This document shows, piece by piece, positions 43,501 to 58,500 of a stretch of 64,000 nt of DNA (the first letter of the stretch is position 1; every line of letters begins with the position of its first letter). Location of the stretch: the NCBI GenBank assembly GCA_914767715.1, contig OU612065.1, positions 1,610,001-1,674,000 on the forward strand, given 5' to 3'. This stretch comes from Membranipora membranacea. Its lineage: Eukaryota > Bryozoa > Gymnolaemata > Cheilostomatida > Membraniporidae. Below the pieces are notes generated by a model. That model was not told the DNA's origin. It ran no database searches and saw only the letters and a program-made list of their open reading frames with translations. Made by a program: the position numbers and the translations under genes.

Positions 43501-46500
43501 AGAGTATTGTCCGCTTACACACTGTACATTGTTAGAGCCATCTGTATCAGGACACTCCCAGCCAGCCGGACATTCTGAGCACGCTCCTGACCCGGCGTAG
43601 GCAAACTCTCCAGCAGTGCAGTCTACTGATGTATCCTGTGTTGGGTCTGAGCAGGCTTTACCAGCTTCACACTTTGTACATCTGATTGAGCCCTCAAGAG
43701 CATAAGTACCTGGTCAAAACATATGATGTGATAATACCAAGCATACAAAAGAGACGGTTTGACAGAGTGTTCTCTTTATTTAATTTGAGAGAAAGCATTT
43801 AGTAATTAGCTCTTTACATACCTGTAGGGCAGGCGTACATCTTATCTCCTGTCGTTAGAGAAGGACAAGCATATCCAGCTGGACATACAGTACAGTTAAC
43901 CTGGCCTCCTGATGAGAATTCGCCTCTGCTACATCGTACTGGGGACGAATCGGTTGTGGGGCATTCATACCCAGGAGGGCATTGAGTACAAGTCCTGGCA
44001 TTGTCTAAACTGTAGTATCCAGCACTGCAGTTCACAGCTGAGGTCCTGTATAATAATAACAATACACAACCCTCATGATATTGTCAGCAGATGGAACTAG
44101 AGAGGTGTGGTAACTAATTTAATGAGGATGGCTAAATCTAGCTCTGGCCATACATTCAGGTGGCCAGAGACCATAGTTTAAACCCACACATCTCACATAT
44201 CTATTTCAGCTCAAACACTCAACTAACAATAAAAACCTAAACTGAGAAATAGCTGACTAAGGTTCAATCTATTGATCATATCAGCATTGTCACATAAAAA
44301 CATATCGAACACTTTTTGACAGCAGAATCAGTGAAAAAGTGCTTTTTATACCCTTCTAACTCACTTCCACCACCCAACCACCACACGGTCTGCGTACCGA
44401 AACTGTCTCCCAGAAAATTAAGCCTGTAAATCCATCCGTGAAAACATGGACTAAGACCCCTCCCCAAATTCCTGGGTCAAGGTTCTCCACAGTAACTATC
44501 CACAAAACACAGTGGAGTATAGTCTCAGGACTTCAATCAATACTTACGATCTTTTGCTTCGCACTTTACTAGGGTGATGATAACTGTTATAAAGAAACTG
44601 AAATTGTAGAGAACTGAGCCTAGGATTGAACTCAGGGTTATTCAAGGTTGAGGTGGTTGAATTGCAAAATAAGTTGAGTATATCTGATAAAGTAAGAAGT
44701 ATGTCTTACGTTGGATCGTCACATGACGTGCCTGGTTCACAGTCTGTACATAACATCAGCCCAACCTGCCCGTTGGTGGTCTGACCGGGCTGACATGGTA
44801 TCGGCGCTGAGTCCTTAAATGGGCAGGCATATCTAGAAGCAGAGAGGAATATGACTACAATGTGACATATGCGTATCAAATCAAATAATCATAGGTATAA
44901 GTGTTCAGATGACTAAACTAAAATATTGCATAATTAACAACGGGAGTCGCTAAGAGAGTTTGATGTTTAGATGAAGAGGAGGAGGGCACACTTACCCAGA
45001 TGGACAGACATCACATCCATGCTGACCAGCAGTTGAGTAATAGCCATCATCACATTCAGTGAGGTCATCTGCTGGTAGCGTACAGTTGTAACCGGCAGGG
45101 CAGTCGATACAGACTGACACATTCTGTGGGCTATACTCCCCAGACAGACAGGACTGAGGAGAACTCGCCTTATCCGCACATTGACTTCCGGCATCACAGC
45201 CAAGGCATGAGAGATAAGCAGCTCCTAGAGAGTATTCTCCTGTCTCACATGGTAAGGGCAGCGCACCCTTCACAGGGCAGCGATAACCAGCTGGGCACAC
45301 GGTGCAAGATATAACCTGAACAAAAACAAAGATTACAGTCTCTGTGTCGTCAGAAATGACATGAAATAGATCAAGTGTAGAGTGACTATATACAGAATCA
45401 ACAAATGAATAAGGATATACCAAAAAGAAACAGAACAATTTCTATTGTGTACATCTAACATTACTAATTATACATAGCAAGAAGTACTTACCTTACCGCC
45501 AATACTATAATACCCATCCTCACACTCGTCAGGACCAGTGGTGATGTTAGCACACTGCATACCAGCAGGACAGGAGAGACACACCTCAAAACCAGCATCA
45601 GTATATAATCCTGTGATACACAAAACATCCAAATAGATTATCTGCTATGCTATTTTATAATTATTCAAGTTGACAAGACAAGTGATTATTGTTAGTGACA
45701 ATTATTGAGAGTTATGCCCTCTTTGTAGTCAGAAAGCAACTCTTAATTTAATACAATAACATCAAACATTCGTTATTTTCTTGCATAGAAAGGATCTAGA
45801 TGGATCTCATACATACATCTTGGTCTTATCAATAATTGAAATAGGACATATGACATGTGAAATGCATGTCATGAGCTTAATCAGCTATAACATACCTGCT
45901 TCACAAGGGGAGCATGTAGTGACGCCAGCACCACTATAATATCCTTGGTCACAGTCCTCAGGATCTGTATATTGTGTACCATTGAAGCAGCTCTGACCAG
46001 CAGGGCATCTGGTACAGGAGCCAGCTCCTGATAGTGAGTAGTATCCATCCGGGCAGATCTATAATTGTGTACAATATTATTTGAATTGAGAACTTATACA
46101 GTAATGCTAATTCAGGAACCCAAATATATGCACAGCAAATACATTAACAAAAAGTGTAAATGGATTTATGAATTACAAAAATACAATATTAACAAGTTCG
46201 AACTGCCATCTTACAGCGTTTAGGTTGCAAACACAACTAGCTTGAATTACACTATAAAATGTTCCACAACAGGTATTTAATACTATATAACGTATACATG
46301 GATATATATTAAATATATTTTGTACTCACATTACATAGTATATCACCATTAATACTGTAGTATCCAGGAGAGCAGTCGTCAGCGCTGTCCTTATTAGTAC
46401 ATGATTTACCAGAGGGACAAGGCTTACACAGAGCTAAACCTTCCTCATCAGCATATCTACCATCAGGGCAGACCTGAGGACCGGCCAGGGCTGACTCACA

Positions 46501-49500
46501 GTAATATCCGACAGGGCAGTCGAGACAAGCTGTACCGTTACTATACTCTCCAGCCTACATATTCATATCAACAAGGATTAAACATAGATCTGATCTGATA
46601 CTGATCTGATAAACACCTTCTTATTGAAGTATCCACGCTTGGCTACACCACTTAATGAAACAACCGAATGAATATAAGTCTATGTATCATGATTCCCTAT
46701 ATAACCTACTAGTTGTTGTATGATATACTCACATTGCATACAGAGACAGCACCTCCCCCACAGGTAGCTCCAGGGGGACACACAGCACAGGCTGTAGATC
46801 CTGCATTACTGTACTCTGTGGCAGCACAAGCTATCGGTCCGGAGTCTTTATAGGGACATCTGGAGTTAGCTGGGCACTCTGTACAGGTCGTCGTATTCTC
46901 AGACAAAGTGTAAAACCCGTCGGCACACTAAAATATATCAGATATAAGAACAGTGTATAAGACACAGTGGAAAACGCCGGCCGGTTCTGGATATATTTCT
47001 ATTCGTTATTCATTCATACTGACTCCCTAAAAAAGGTTGTCCAAATTTGCAAAAGAAGGAAGGTTTAACTAACTGGCCCAGTGATGCATGTTCTCACAAA
47101 ATGAAATGTACCTGTTGGCAGCTAGTCTTTCCCCGAGCGTTTTGGTATTCTCCAGTGGGACAGCTGTCAGGAGCTTGAGTTGGGTCGGGGCATGCAAACC
47201 CCTGAGGACATTCAGTACACTCCACAGAACTGAGGCTATCAGCATAACTTCCAGTTGGACAAGCTACAGGTTCGATCAGTCCATCCGTAGGACAGCTAAA
47301 TATGTATTACGGACAACCATCAAGACATGTATGTGATGTGAACTGTGATGATTATTAAGGAAAATCGTTATGAAAAATAACAAAGCGTAATCACGAGACA
47401 AGAAATACGGTATCCTGTTAACAATAAAAACTCTGTCTCACCTGTATCCTTTAGGGCATTCATTACACGAGTCACTAGTATTTGGGGCATAAGTTCCATT
47501 TTGGCAGATAACAGGTTCAGCTGCTGTATCAGTACATCCGTATCCCCCCGGACAAGCCAGGCATGCTGTGGAGTTACCCAGGGAGTAATACCCTGCCTCA
47601 CAACCCGTGCCTGAAAGATAAATAAGTGATAGATGAATTGAGGAGTGAAAAATTTCCCTGAGATTTAAAAGAATTTGATGGCACACAGATAATATCGGAG
47701 CCACAAAGCCACTATTTTAAAATCAGATTGAATGATTGATTGATTTGTATTCTATCACTAACTGTAAAAGTTGCGAGAAAAAGTTGCTGGTACACGTACT
47801 CTGCTAAAAAATAATGAAGTTGCCTTGCATGCAAAAATAGTAATATTAAAAAGTAGTTAAAAAATTGTATTATTAATATAAATGCACATGTGTGTTTAAA
47901 ATGAAGTCTTTGCCCCAGGCAGTGCGGTATTTAGGGGTTCACTGAATATAGTATTTATGTAACAGTTTTTTTTCAACATCAGGATTCTAGATACACATAC
48001 TATTTAGTGGCAATAATGTATCCTATATATACTATGCAGATGTCTACAGCATAAAAATAAGTATAAATATGTTGGTCAGTTGAGCTGAGTGAGGCTTACT
48101 TACTTGTGGTAGATGTACACTCACTACCAGCTGGACAGTAAGTACACATAGATGTATCATCTGTATCCTTATATGTACCAGGCTCACATGTGTAACATTC
48201 AGTAGAGATTCCATAGCTTAGTAAAATACAGATAAACATGTCTTTAATATAACTCAGAGTGATTACAAATTTTATTCTTCAGGCATCTCAAAATAGCAGG
48301 CTAAACATTCAAAAACAGCTAATTCTTTCTGATTACGATAAATCAATGTTCAGAATATGTAACATTGTATGTATAATATTATATAAACAATATAATATTA
48401 CATAAAATAACTCCAAAGTATTAAGCAGTATCAAAGAAAGCTTTACCTGTACAGTCCAGCTCCACACAGCTCAGCGGCTATGCTAGTATTAGGGCACCTG
48501 TAACCTGATGGGCAGGCTATACAGCTGTCATTACCAGGCGCATCCTGATAATAACCTGTCAAAAACAAGTCGGCTTTAAACCTGTGATATACTTGGATTT
48601 ATATTTTTTGTGTGAAATGTTCTACTACACTAAAAAACGCAAAAAATCAGCACCAACTTTGATCCATCTGTACTAGCCAATGAGCTGCTCTGCACACCTA
48701 CCTTGACGGAATATTCACCTTTAAATGAAATTTTAAGTAATTCCGTTAAAAGCACAGAAATGGTTGATTTAGTGTGGATGTCAAAACTGATTAGGGATCA
48801 CACAATACACTAATGTTAGGCTAAACATCTAACACGACAAAAAGAGAAGTGAATGCTTATAAACAATCTGGGTGTGTCCACTGATTTAGTTGTATGGTGT
48901 GAAAGTTAGACTATTGAATAGTTAGAACTATACCTGCAGCACAATGTATACATTCTGTTTGTGAAATATCACTGACACTCCCGGAGGGACATATAGTGGC
49001 AAAAGTGGCATTGCAGGAATATCCGGCAGGGCAAGGAGTACACGACTCCTGGCTAGCGGATGGCTGGTAATATCCTGTATATAAATATGTAGCTATTAAT
49101 TTAAGTCTTAGTAGCTCCCTACGGAATGGGACAAATTCGTTGAGAGATTTACGTTGTAAGTGGGTTTAGCTGAGTTATGACGAGTACCTCGGTATGAAGT
49201 TCAGCGACGAAGTTATGTGTTGAGTAGAGGGAAAGGTATGGGATTAGAGTAGGACCTAAGTGTGTGAGTTATTTGTGTGGTGAGGCTCCTATCTAGGGAG
49301 AATGGTGGTGAAATTACCAGGAACCACATTCCTGTCTATACATCTTAAGATATTAAACAGGAGTACAAGTGAGTGTGAAATTTGTATATAGATAAGAGAT
49401 AGTCACTATTAATACCTCGCTGACAGTCAAAGCAGACTGTCATGGCTTCAGGGCTGTAAGTCCCAGCAGGGCAGATAATACTATCAGTAGCATTACAGTA

Positions 49501-52500
49501 ATACCCTGCTGGACACAGCTGACATGGTAACGAGCTGTTACCCATGTGATAACCTGAAATCGATACCAATAAGAGTGTGCGTACTATTATGATGTAAAAT
49601 TAAACCAATTCATGGTACTGTAGCAGCACATTTGTATACACAATTAAACTTTTGGTAGAAAGTCGTCATAGGTCGATATTTTTTTTAAAATAGAGTAGGT
49701 ATTGAAGCTGGAGTGATAAAAAAATGACTAATTTACCCTGAGGACATGAAGTGCAGTCAGCATAGCCTAGAGGGCTGACATCACCATCGGTGCACAGCTC
49801 AGAGGATGTTGTGTTACAGGAGAACCCAGCTGGGCACTGGTCACATGTTTCCTGTCCTTCTAATGGCTGGTAATATCCTATAAAATATCATGGCTCATCA
49901 AATAAGAACAGGTATGAAGGTAGACCTCCAATTTTTAGAAGCGATAACTCTCACAATGAATTATGTAACAGCGAAGCCAACAACAAGCACCAGCTCTGTA
50001 AACTTACAATGCAAACTGATAAGAAGAACGGTAAATAAACAGAGATCATCAGAGAGACCAACGAGTCTACTACAGATGATGGTCACATAGCCAGCAGCTA
50101 AAAAATATCTGGAATATGGCTGGTTTGGAACAAAAGCTCTTACCCTTTGAGAAAGATGATAAACTAACAACAACATGGAAAAGTGTAATTGTGAGCAGCG
50201 AAAATATGATTATAGTGCCGTGAGTGACAGAAAGAAAATTGTAGATCATCATTAACTTGAACGAAAGACTGCCTGACGACCCAGACATGTTGATTATAGA
50301 AGTGATTTATAGTGAGAGAAACAGTGTTAATGTGTAACTTTGACCTGGAAACACTAGCTATCCATAGGAAGACTTTTTCAGGGAGGTTAGATAAATATAT
50401 TCTTCTGAGTGTGTGTTATATTCTGGACGGGTCACAGAAATCACCTTTATTTATGGGAGGAGGTTAATGAAGTTTAGCCGAACCAAATTTAAGTAAACCG
50501 ACTCCTCAGTATCATCAAGCTTGAGCATTATTATTCACACAGTTTATCGCAATCCATTTCAGCTTTTTAGAGATGAGCAACTTAATCAATCAGTAGTAAA
50601 TTATAGCAAGAAATCATCAACTAAATCATAACACGATCTGATATTATTGAAAGCATAATCATGCTGATAGTGGGAAAGGATAGGGAGCGAGCATGCACAG
50701 CGAGCAGTAATACCTTGTTTACAACTTGTACATGTGGTCTGTCCAAGTATACTGACAGTACCAGCCTGACAGATTGTTACTGACGAAGAGTTGCATTCGT
50801 TGCCCAGAGGGCATTGTATGCATGTGTCATTTCCAGACTCCGGTTGATAGGTACCTAATATAGTGAAAAGCAGATAGCTATTTTTGATGTGAATATTAAT
50901 AAAACATATTCAAGGACTATAAGTCTGCAATGAGAGGCTCGGTTTGCATCTGCCTGACCGTCGGTATAAACGAGAGGAAATCTTGTGCAGCAATTGATGG
51001 CCATCAATATTAATATATTCCCAGTTGTGCAGTAAATTGCTCAATTAAATCTAAGATGGACTGAAGTAATCCTCATATCGAATGTCATCTAGAGATTACC
51101 TTCAGAACATGCTACACAGATCGTCTCTCCAAGTTCACTAACAGTTCCAGGCTGACAGATCGTGATGGAGGAGGTTGTACACTCATACCCTAGTGGACAT
51201 GTCAGGCAGGTGTCGTTACCTGTAAGGGTCTGATAGGTACCTACAGAGCACAAAACACAACTACTCTCCCCGACTGAGCTGACGGTCCCGGCCTCACACT
51301 CTGTGGCAGTAGTGACATTACATGCGTGACCAAGGGGGCACTGCAGACAGGTGTCATTTCCAGCTTCTGGTTGATAAGTTCCCTCTGAGCAGGAGAAACA
51401 ACTCTTCATCCCAAGGGTGCTGATAGTTCCGGCCTCACACTCAGTCGCAGTAGTGGCATTACATGAATGACCATGGGGGCACTGCAGACAGGTGTCATTT
51501 CCAAGATCTGGTTGATAAGTTCCCTCTGAGCAGGAGACACAAATCATCATCCCCAGTCCACTGATGGTACCAGATTCGCACGGTGTACCAGTAGAAGCAT
51601 TACATGATTGGCCGAGGGGACATAGCAAGCATGTTTCATTTCCAGCATCAGGCTGATAATATCCGTTGGAGCAGGAGACACAGGTAATATCACCCATCTC
51701 ACTGACTGTACCTGGCTCACATGCTGTGATAGATGTCGAGTTACATTCATGGCCGGCAGGGCAGGCCAAGCATGATTCATTTCCTTGATTGGGCTGATAT
51801 GTTCCTATGTGTAAAAGATATACCAATTAATCTTGATTCTTATGACTATTAAACCGAATGCAAAAGAGCTTCCAGTGAGCTGAAATGAAAACAGTGAAGC
51901 CCAACTTACAGCAGGCAGTAAAATGAGTATGTTCAACATTTCCGCTACAATTTAAATCCTGAGAGATTGTGGTATTAGAGGAGATTGTCTACTCAGCTTC
52001 GAAATTCAATTTTGATTTCCATTGGAGAACATGTATATACTTATTAATTAGCACAGTATGAATATTAGACCTTATGCAGTGTTTAGGGCAGGGTAGGATA
52101 AGGATCCATTGATTACCTTGTGGGCAGCTGACACAAACCATCAAGCCCTCGTCACTAAATGAGCCAGCGGGGCATATTGTGGAGCCTGTGGAGTTACAGG
52201 CGTACCCCACAGGACAGAGGAGACAAATCGTGTTACCTTCAGTCGGTTGGTAATAACCTGTCCAGGGTTGAATACAGAATATTAGCAAACCACCGCACAC
52301 AAACAGTAACAAGAAAATTAGGGGCAAGCAAATAGAAGATCAGGTCAATATATTATCAAGATTTCATGGAATATTGCAAAGTATTAAAATAAAATTGAGA
52401 TTCCATTTTGCAGATTGCTTATTATTATCGAAGCTTTTCTTGTATTGACCCAACCTCCAGAGGCAAAAACTCCTGGTTAGGAAACAAGCAACCAACACCA

Positions 52501-55500
52501 CACATTCCGTTTGCAAACCTGGAGCAAGAAATCAATACCCAATTGAAATTAAATAACATCACAAATATATTTGGGAGTTGCCCTTCCATTTTTAACGAGA
52601 GGATAATCGTGAGATAATTGTAGGCTAATTTTGTTACGGCATCAATAGCTCGGAAGAGTTCCTCAACTCATAATTTACCCTCACAGATTGTGTATCATAC
52701 CTTGTGCACAGTTAAAGCAGCTATCCTGTGCCAGTGCACTGTATGTGCCAGCTGGACACATTTCAGCATGTGTACCATTACATGAGTATCCAGCAGGGCA
52801 CGCCTCACAATCATCAACCGGTAGATAGTAACCTGTCACAGAGAATAGTATACTGTCATCAACATATATCTCACAATCATAGATGTTCAAGTATGGAAAT
52901 ATAAGAAGATTTCAAAACTTATACTTACAATTTGACATAAATACACATGTTCTCCATAACAATTTTAGACTGTGACTGATTATCTTATAAAGATGCAAAT
53001 TTTTTACCTATCACCTGGGGCGTCTTTCATTATAAAGAATCATATATATGTATATATATGTATATAAACATATATATATATACGTATATATGTATATATA
53101 TACATATACATATATATAAGATGACAATTTTACCAATTCCACATGTGAAGCAGTCTTCTTGTCCGAGGCTACTCTTGGTGCCCACTGGACAAGCCTCCGC
53201 ATCGGTGATATTACATTTCATATCCAAAGGACAATCAAGGCAAGATCCCTGACCGCTGGATGGCTGATATGTTCCTGAAACAAAATAAGTGAATGACTCA
53301 GTTGGTGCGAGGATGACTCATAGATGGAAACGAAACACTACCTGTCATCAGATTTAAGCCAAGTTCTTATTTCCATATTTTTCGATTGTAAGAAGCTTTT
53401 GCCTCAAAATTATTGTTACATTTTTCATGTGATATATTGAGACTTAAAAAATATGAAGATGAAAACTGTTGAAAGAGCAGATATTTTTAAAGATTACATT
53501 AGTGATGTATATGGATAATCAGTACTGAAAACAGTATTGAAAATGGATCATTGTTTTAGAAATGGAAAACTTATCAAGTCAGCAAAACCTGCTTTTCCGA
53601 AGTTTGATCAAAATAATGAAACATTATCATAAACAAAGTAGACTTAGTGTTAGGACTGAGTGATATTCATGCATAACAGGGATGACAATCATGAGGGGAT
53701 GACAGTTTATACGATGAATCGGACAACAATGATTAGTCGGTTTATACATGTACCTGTGGGGCAGCCCAAACACACTGCTATCCCAGCTAAGCTCTGTGTA
53801 CCAGGCATACATTCAGTCGGGGCAAGTGTCCTGTCGCTGCAGTTATACCCCTCAGGGCATATAATACAAAAATCTTGGGCAGAAGCATTCTGATAGTAGC
53901 CAGTCGGACAGGGGAGACAATTCAGGGCATGAGAAAATTCACCAACTGGGCACGGGACAGGCGCTTGAGTGTTGTTGGAGCAGTCATAGCCTACAGGGCA
54001 TTCTAAACAGCTTTCCTGGCCAGGGGAGTTCTGATAATAACCAGATGAGCAGCTAGAACATAAGTTGAGACCTGCAGTGCTGTAACTTCCAGCTGAACAC
54101 TCAGTAGGTGAGAAGGTCTTATCCATACAGGCAAAGCCTGCCGGGCATTCTATACAGGCTGACTGAGCTGTCTCATTCTGATAATATCCATCATTACAAA
54201 TCTCACATTCACCACTGAGGCTAAACGTTCCTTGTAGACACGGAGTTGGTGTAGACATTGGATCTGTACAGTTATATCCTGGTGGACAGGTTAGACAAGT
54301 TGATTGGCCGGTCTGATTCTGATAATATCCCGCTGAGCACATTTCACATTCTCCAGCATAGCTGTAGGTTCCAGCAGAGCACTCTGTAGGAGTAGATGTC
54401 GGGTCTGTGACGCAATCAAATCCATCTGGGCAAGTCAGACAGGAACCAGAAGCCGTGCTGTTCTGATAATATCCAGACAAACAGGCTGAACATTCACTGA
54501 TGCCTTCAGGGCTATAGTATCCTGCAGCACACTCGCTTGGTTCTGAGGTCAGGTCGGTACACGAGTACCCAACAGGACATATTAGACACGATGACTGAGC
54601 TGTATTGTTCTGATAATATCCATCACTACAAATCTCACATTCACTACTGAGGCTAAACGTTCCTTGTAGACACGGAGTTGGTGTAGACATTGGATCTGTA
54701 CAGTTATATCCTGGTGGACAGGTTAGACAAGTTGATTGGCCGGTCTGATTCTGATAATATCCAGCTGAGCACACTTCACATTCTCCAGCATAACTGTAGG
54801 TTCCAGCAGAGCACTCGAAAGGAGTAGATGCCGGGTCTGTGATGCAGTCATATCCATCTGGGCAAGTCAGACAGGAACCAGAAGCGGAGCTGTTCTGATA
54901 ATATCCGGATAAACAGGCTAAACAAACACAGATGCCTTCAGGGCTATAGTATCCTGCAGTACACTCGCTGGGTTCGGAGGTCGGGTCGGTGCATGCGTAC
55001 CCGACAGGACAGATTAGACACGATGACTGAGCTGTATTGTTCTGATAATATCCAATCTGACATTGCTGACATGTTAGACAGTCAGAATGGGTACCTGCTG
55101 GGCATTCAGAGGGTGTCGCTGTCTCATCAGTACAGTTATACCCTGAGGGACACACTATACACTGGGACTGTCCGGTCTCATTCTGATAGTATCCCGTCAG
55201 ACACGCCGTACAGCCCATCTGACCTTGTTCGGAGTATGTGCCAGCGTCACATGAGGATGGAGTCGACGTTTTATCAGAGCAATCATTACCTGGTGGACAG
55301 ACTAAACATTCAGACTGGCCTGTTGTATTCTGAAAATATCCATCCTGACAAGGGAAGCATGCAAGAACTTTGTAAGGTGAGTAATACCCAGCTGGGCACT
55401 CAGTTGGTGCTGTTGCCTGATCTGTACAGTTATATCCAGCGGGACAGGAGATACATTCATCCTGAGCCTGAGAACTCTGATAGTATCCATCAGCACAGAT

Positions 55501-58500
55501 ATAACAGGAGGGTAATCCCTGTGGAGAGAAGGCCCCGGCTAGGCATGGCTCAGGAGTCTCGTCTGCGTTAACACAAGAGTGGCCAGAAGGACAATCCTCA
55601 CAATCCGTCTGACCTGTTTGATTCTGATATGAACCATTTACACAAGGAGAACATGTGTCCTGTCCTAACTCTGAAAAATACCCTGACTGACAGTCGCTTG
55701 GGGAGGAGGATGGCGATGGACATTCTTGACCCGCTGGGCAAGGTACACATGAGCTTTGGGCTGGGACATCCTGGTAGGAGCCTACATAAAGCAATATGAG
55801 TTAGTCGAAGCAAGCAACAAAATAGGAGTTATGGGATGCCACACTGACAGTATTTAGTAGGGTTATCCACTTACATTTAATCAATTTACACAGTTAGATG
55901 TCACACCTTTTCATGGTAGGAACTTCTAACATTGAGCAATATGACTGCATGGATAGAAACTCTAGGAAACCTGACATAATCTTATCATTCAAGTCATAAA
56001 ATTTGAACCCAATTGCGTCAAAACCAAACTGTGCTCAATGTGTACTGAAAATTGCCATCACTGGCAGTTTTTATTCACAGTTTGTATCAAAGGTTTTTCT
56101 TTGAAGGAATGCCTTTGAATGTGAAGCATAATAAGAAGAAATACATGGTTGCCAAAACAATTCCACAACAATCCTTTCACAATTATATTACTGGGCTGTA
56201 TTGGACAGGTTGTAACATGAACAAAACAAATTTAAAGCTGAGTAAATTATTTAAAGACTAGTGCTTTTCTAATTTAAAATGCCATGAAAATGTTCAAAAG
56301 ATTACCTCCCTTATTGTACACCTTGATACAGCATGTCTAAATTTGAAAGGTTTTTATGACTGTTGATTGTTTGTTCGTTAATTTTGTGCTGCAAACATTA
56401 TGAGTAGAAGCACATGGGTACAGTTAGTTAGTGACTTTTAGACAATTGACATAATAATGCCAAGGACATACCTGTGGAACACTGTGTACAGTTAGCTGAC
56501 TTAGAGGCAGCGTAGAATCCAGAGTCACACATGACAGGAAGAGATGTCGGATCTGAGCACTCATAACCTTCAGAACAATCGATACAGTCAGTCTGACTGG
56601 TACTGTTCTGGTATTCACCAGGCGAGCAGACTATATGAGCTGTCATACCATCAGAGGGGCACTTAGATCCTGAGAACAAGAGTAGAATTATTATCAGTTT
56701 GCTCCTTGATGGAGCACATTCTCCAGCCCAGCACAACTAAATAAACATTAATCTGAGTAAAGGACCTACACACAGACCCGGCTTTAGTTTTACAATGATA
56801 CGGGCTCGTGTGAAAACCAATGTGAAAAGATCTATCCGATCGAAATACATTTAAAATTGAAGTGACGCTATATTACCTCTGTGACTGTATTTTATATACA
56901 CAGTATACTAAACGACCAGCAGCTTAAATTTTTTGAGAACTCCTCTAGGTAAATGTAAATTTTAGTCTTATATATACCTTTAGGGCAAGGTAGACATGCT
57001 GACGGTGAGTCACTGCTGCCTCTGTATTCTCCGGCAGCACAATCCTGACACGCAGTATTATTACTCAGCGGATACTGTCCTGCGTTACACACCTGCAAAA
57101 TAAAACAACAATGCAAGGGAAGGATAGAAATATCTGCTGAGAGCTGAGGGACTTACATCACCTAACTGGCCTAGAGCGAGCAGTAAGCCTCAGTTCACAC
57201 CATATACACTAAAAAACATGAGTAATCGTAACCCCGATCGACAGAACTTCACTCATTCTAACTACTAAGGCTTGCAAGCCATGGCTGCATAGAGCAGGTA
57301 TTATCCCTGGTTAAAGTGACCAAAAATCCCAACACAGAATATATTATGAGACTTACATTACTTAACACCAGGCTGGGCATACAATCACATACAATCAAAA
57401 TATGGAAAACGGTTCCTTCAGCAATACAGAATATACTTTCATTCGCCTTGAGTCCATCTTACCCTGGTTACAGTGTTATGTAAGGCATTTAATTCCTGAT
57501 AAGATTATAATCTATGATACATGATATTCCAAAATGTTCCTGGGCCTCATTGTTGTTGTGTTGGGGAAATCATAAATAAGTGACACACAACTTTCCTTCC
57601 TTGTTTAGTTATTGGACTGAGCAGGGCTTCTAAAAATCAATATCTCATGAGAGTATGAGAGCATTCAGTACAAACACAGGGCTCGTATGATTATATCACA
57701 TTATGTCCGTCAACACGGTGTGGTCAATAATCCCTGACCATTTGTGTATTCCAGATGCTAACATCATGTAACCATAAATGCTCAGTTCAAAATTTTAAAT
57801 GCCTTCTAAAAGAAGCAACAAAGAGCTTATTATCTCAATTTTCAGTTGACTGTAATTAAACAATAAGGTCATAAATACTACTACATTATTGTTTGCCTAT
57901 ATATGTGGAGTTGATGGTGAAACACTCTATGCATATATTTATGATATTTATGGTCAAATGATCAATTTATTGAAAAACACTAACCAGCTAAGTCTGGTAA
58001 ACGGGAAGCAGGGACACCCCTTTGATCATGTAGTGGGCTACTACTGCTCCAAACACTAGGGCACCCAAGCATCAACAAGAAAATCTACACAACAATCTAC
58101 ACAACAAGAAGATCTTGGGCATTGCTGTTATGGTTACTCCACGACTTCCTACAACCTCTAGCTGCATGCTGCGGGGTTAACACAGCTGATATAGAGGCAG
58201 GGTTTAACTCACCACAGGCGCTTGGTTGTTTGATATACACACATATCCAGGATCATTAGTTGAGCAGTTTGTACATGCGTCCCAACCATCCAGAGAGTAT
58301 TCACCCTCTACACATCCCACCTTATCAGCTACAGATAAACATGATCACTAAGCGTATAGAGACATCATACACGGCAGTTATGTAATGTTGGGCTTAGGCA
58401 CGGACCCGTAACATAGAGAGGGGAACAACATATGATGCCAAAATTATGACTAAAGATTGATAAAAATGATGCTCCTGAGATCACGGAGGATTTTCCATGC

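Noticed and set aside
50070-50288. Hydrophobic minus-strand frame that could be a membrane segment
   Set aside because: It lies in an intron; exons 12 and 13 already join in phase 1, and no splice sites would insert it in frame.
54993-55571. 192-codon plus-strand open frame
   Set aside because: It is exactly antisense to the repeat modules of exon 7; the open frame follows from their biased codon composition and has no start context or family match.
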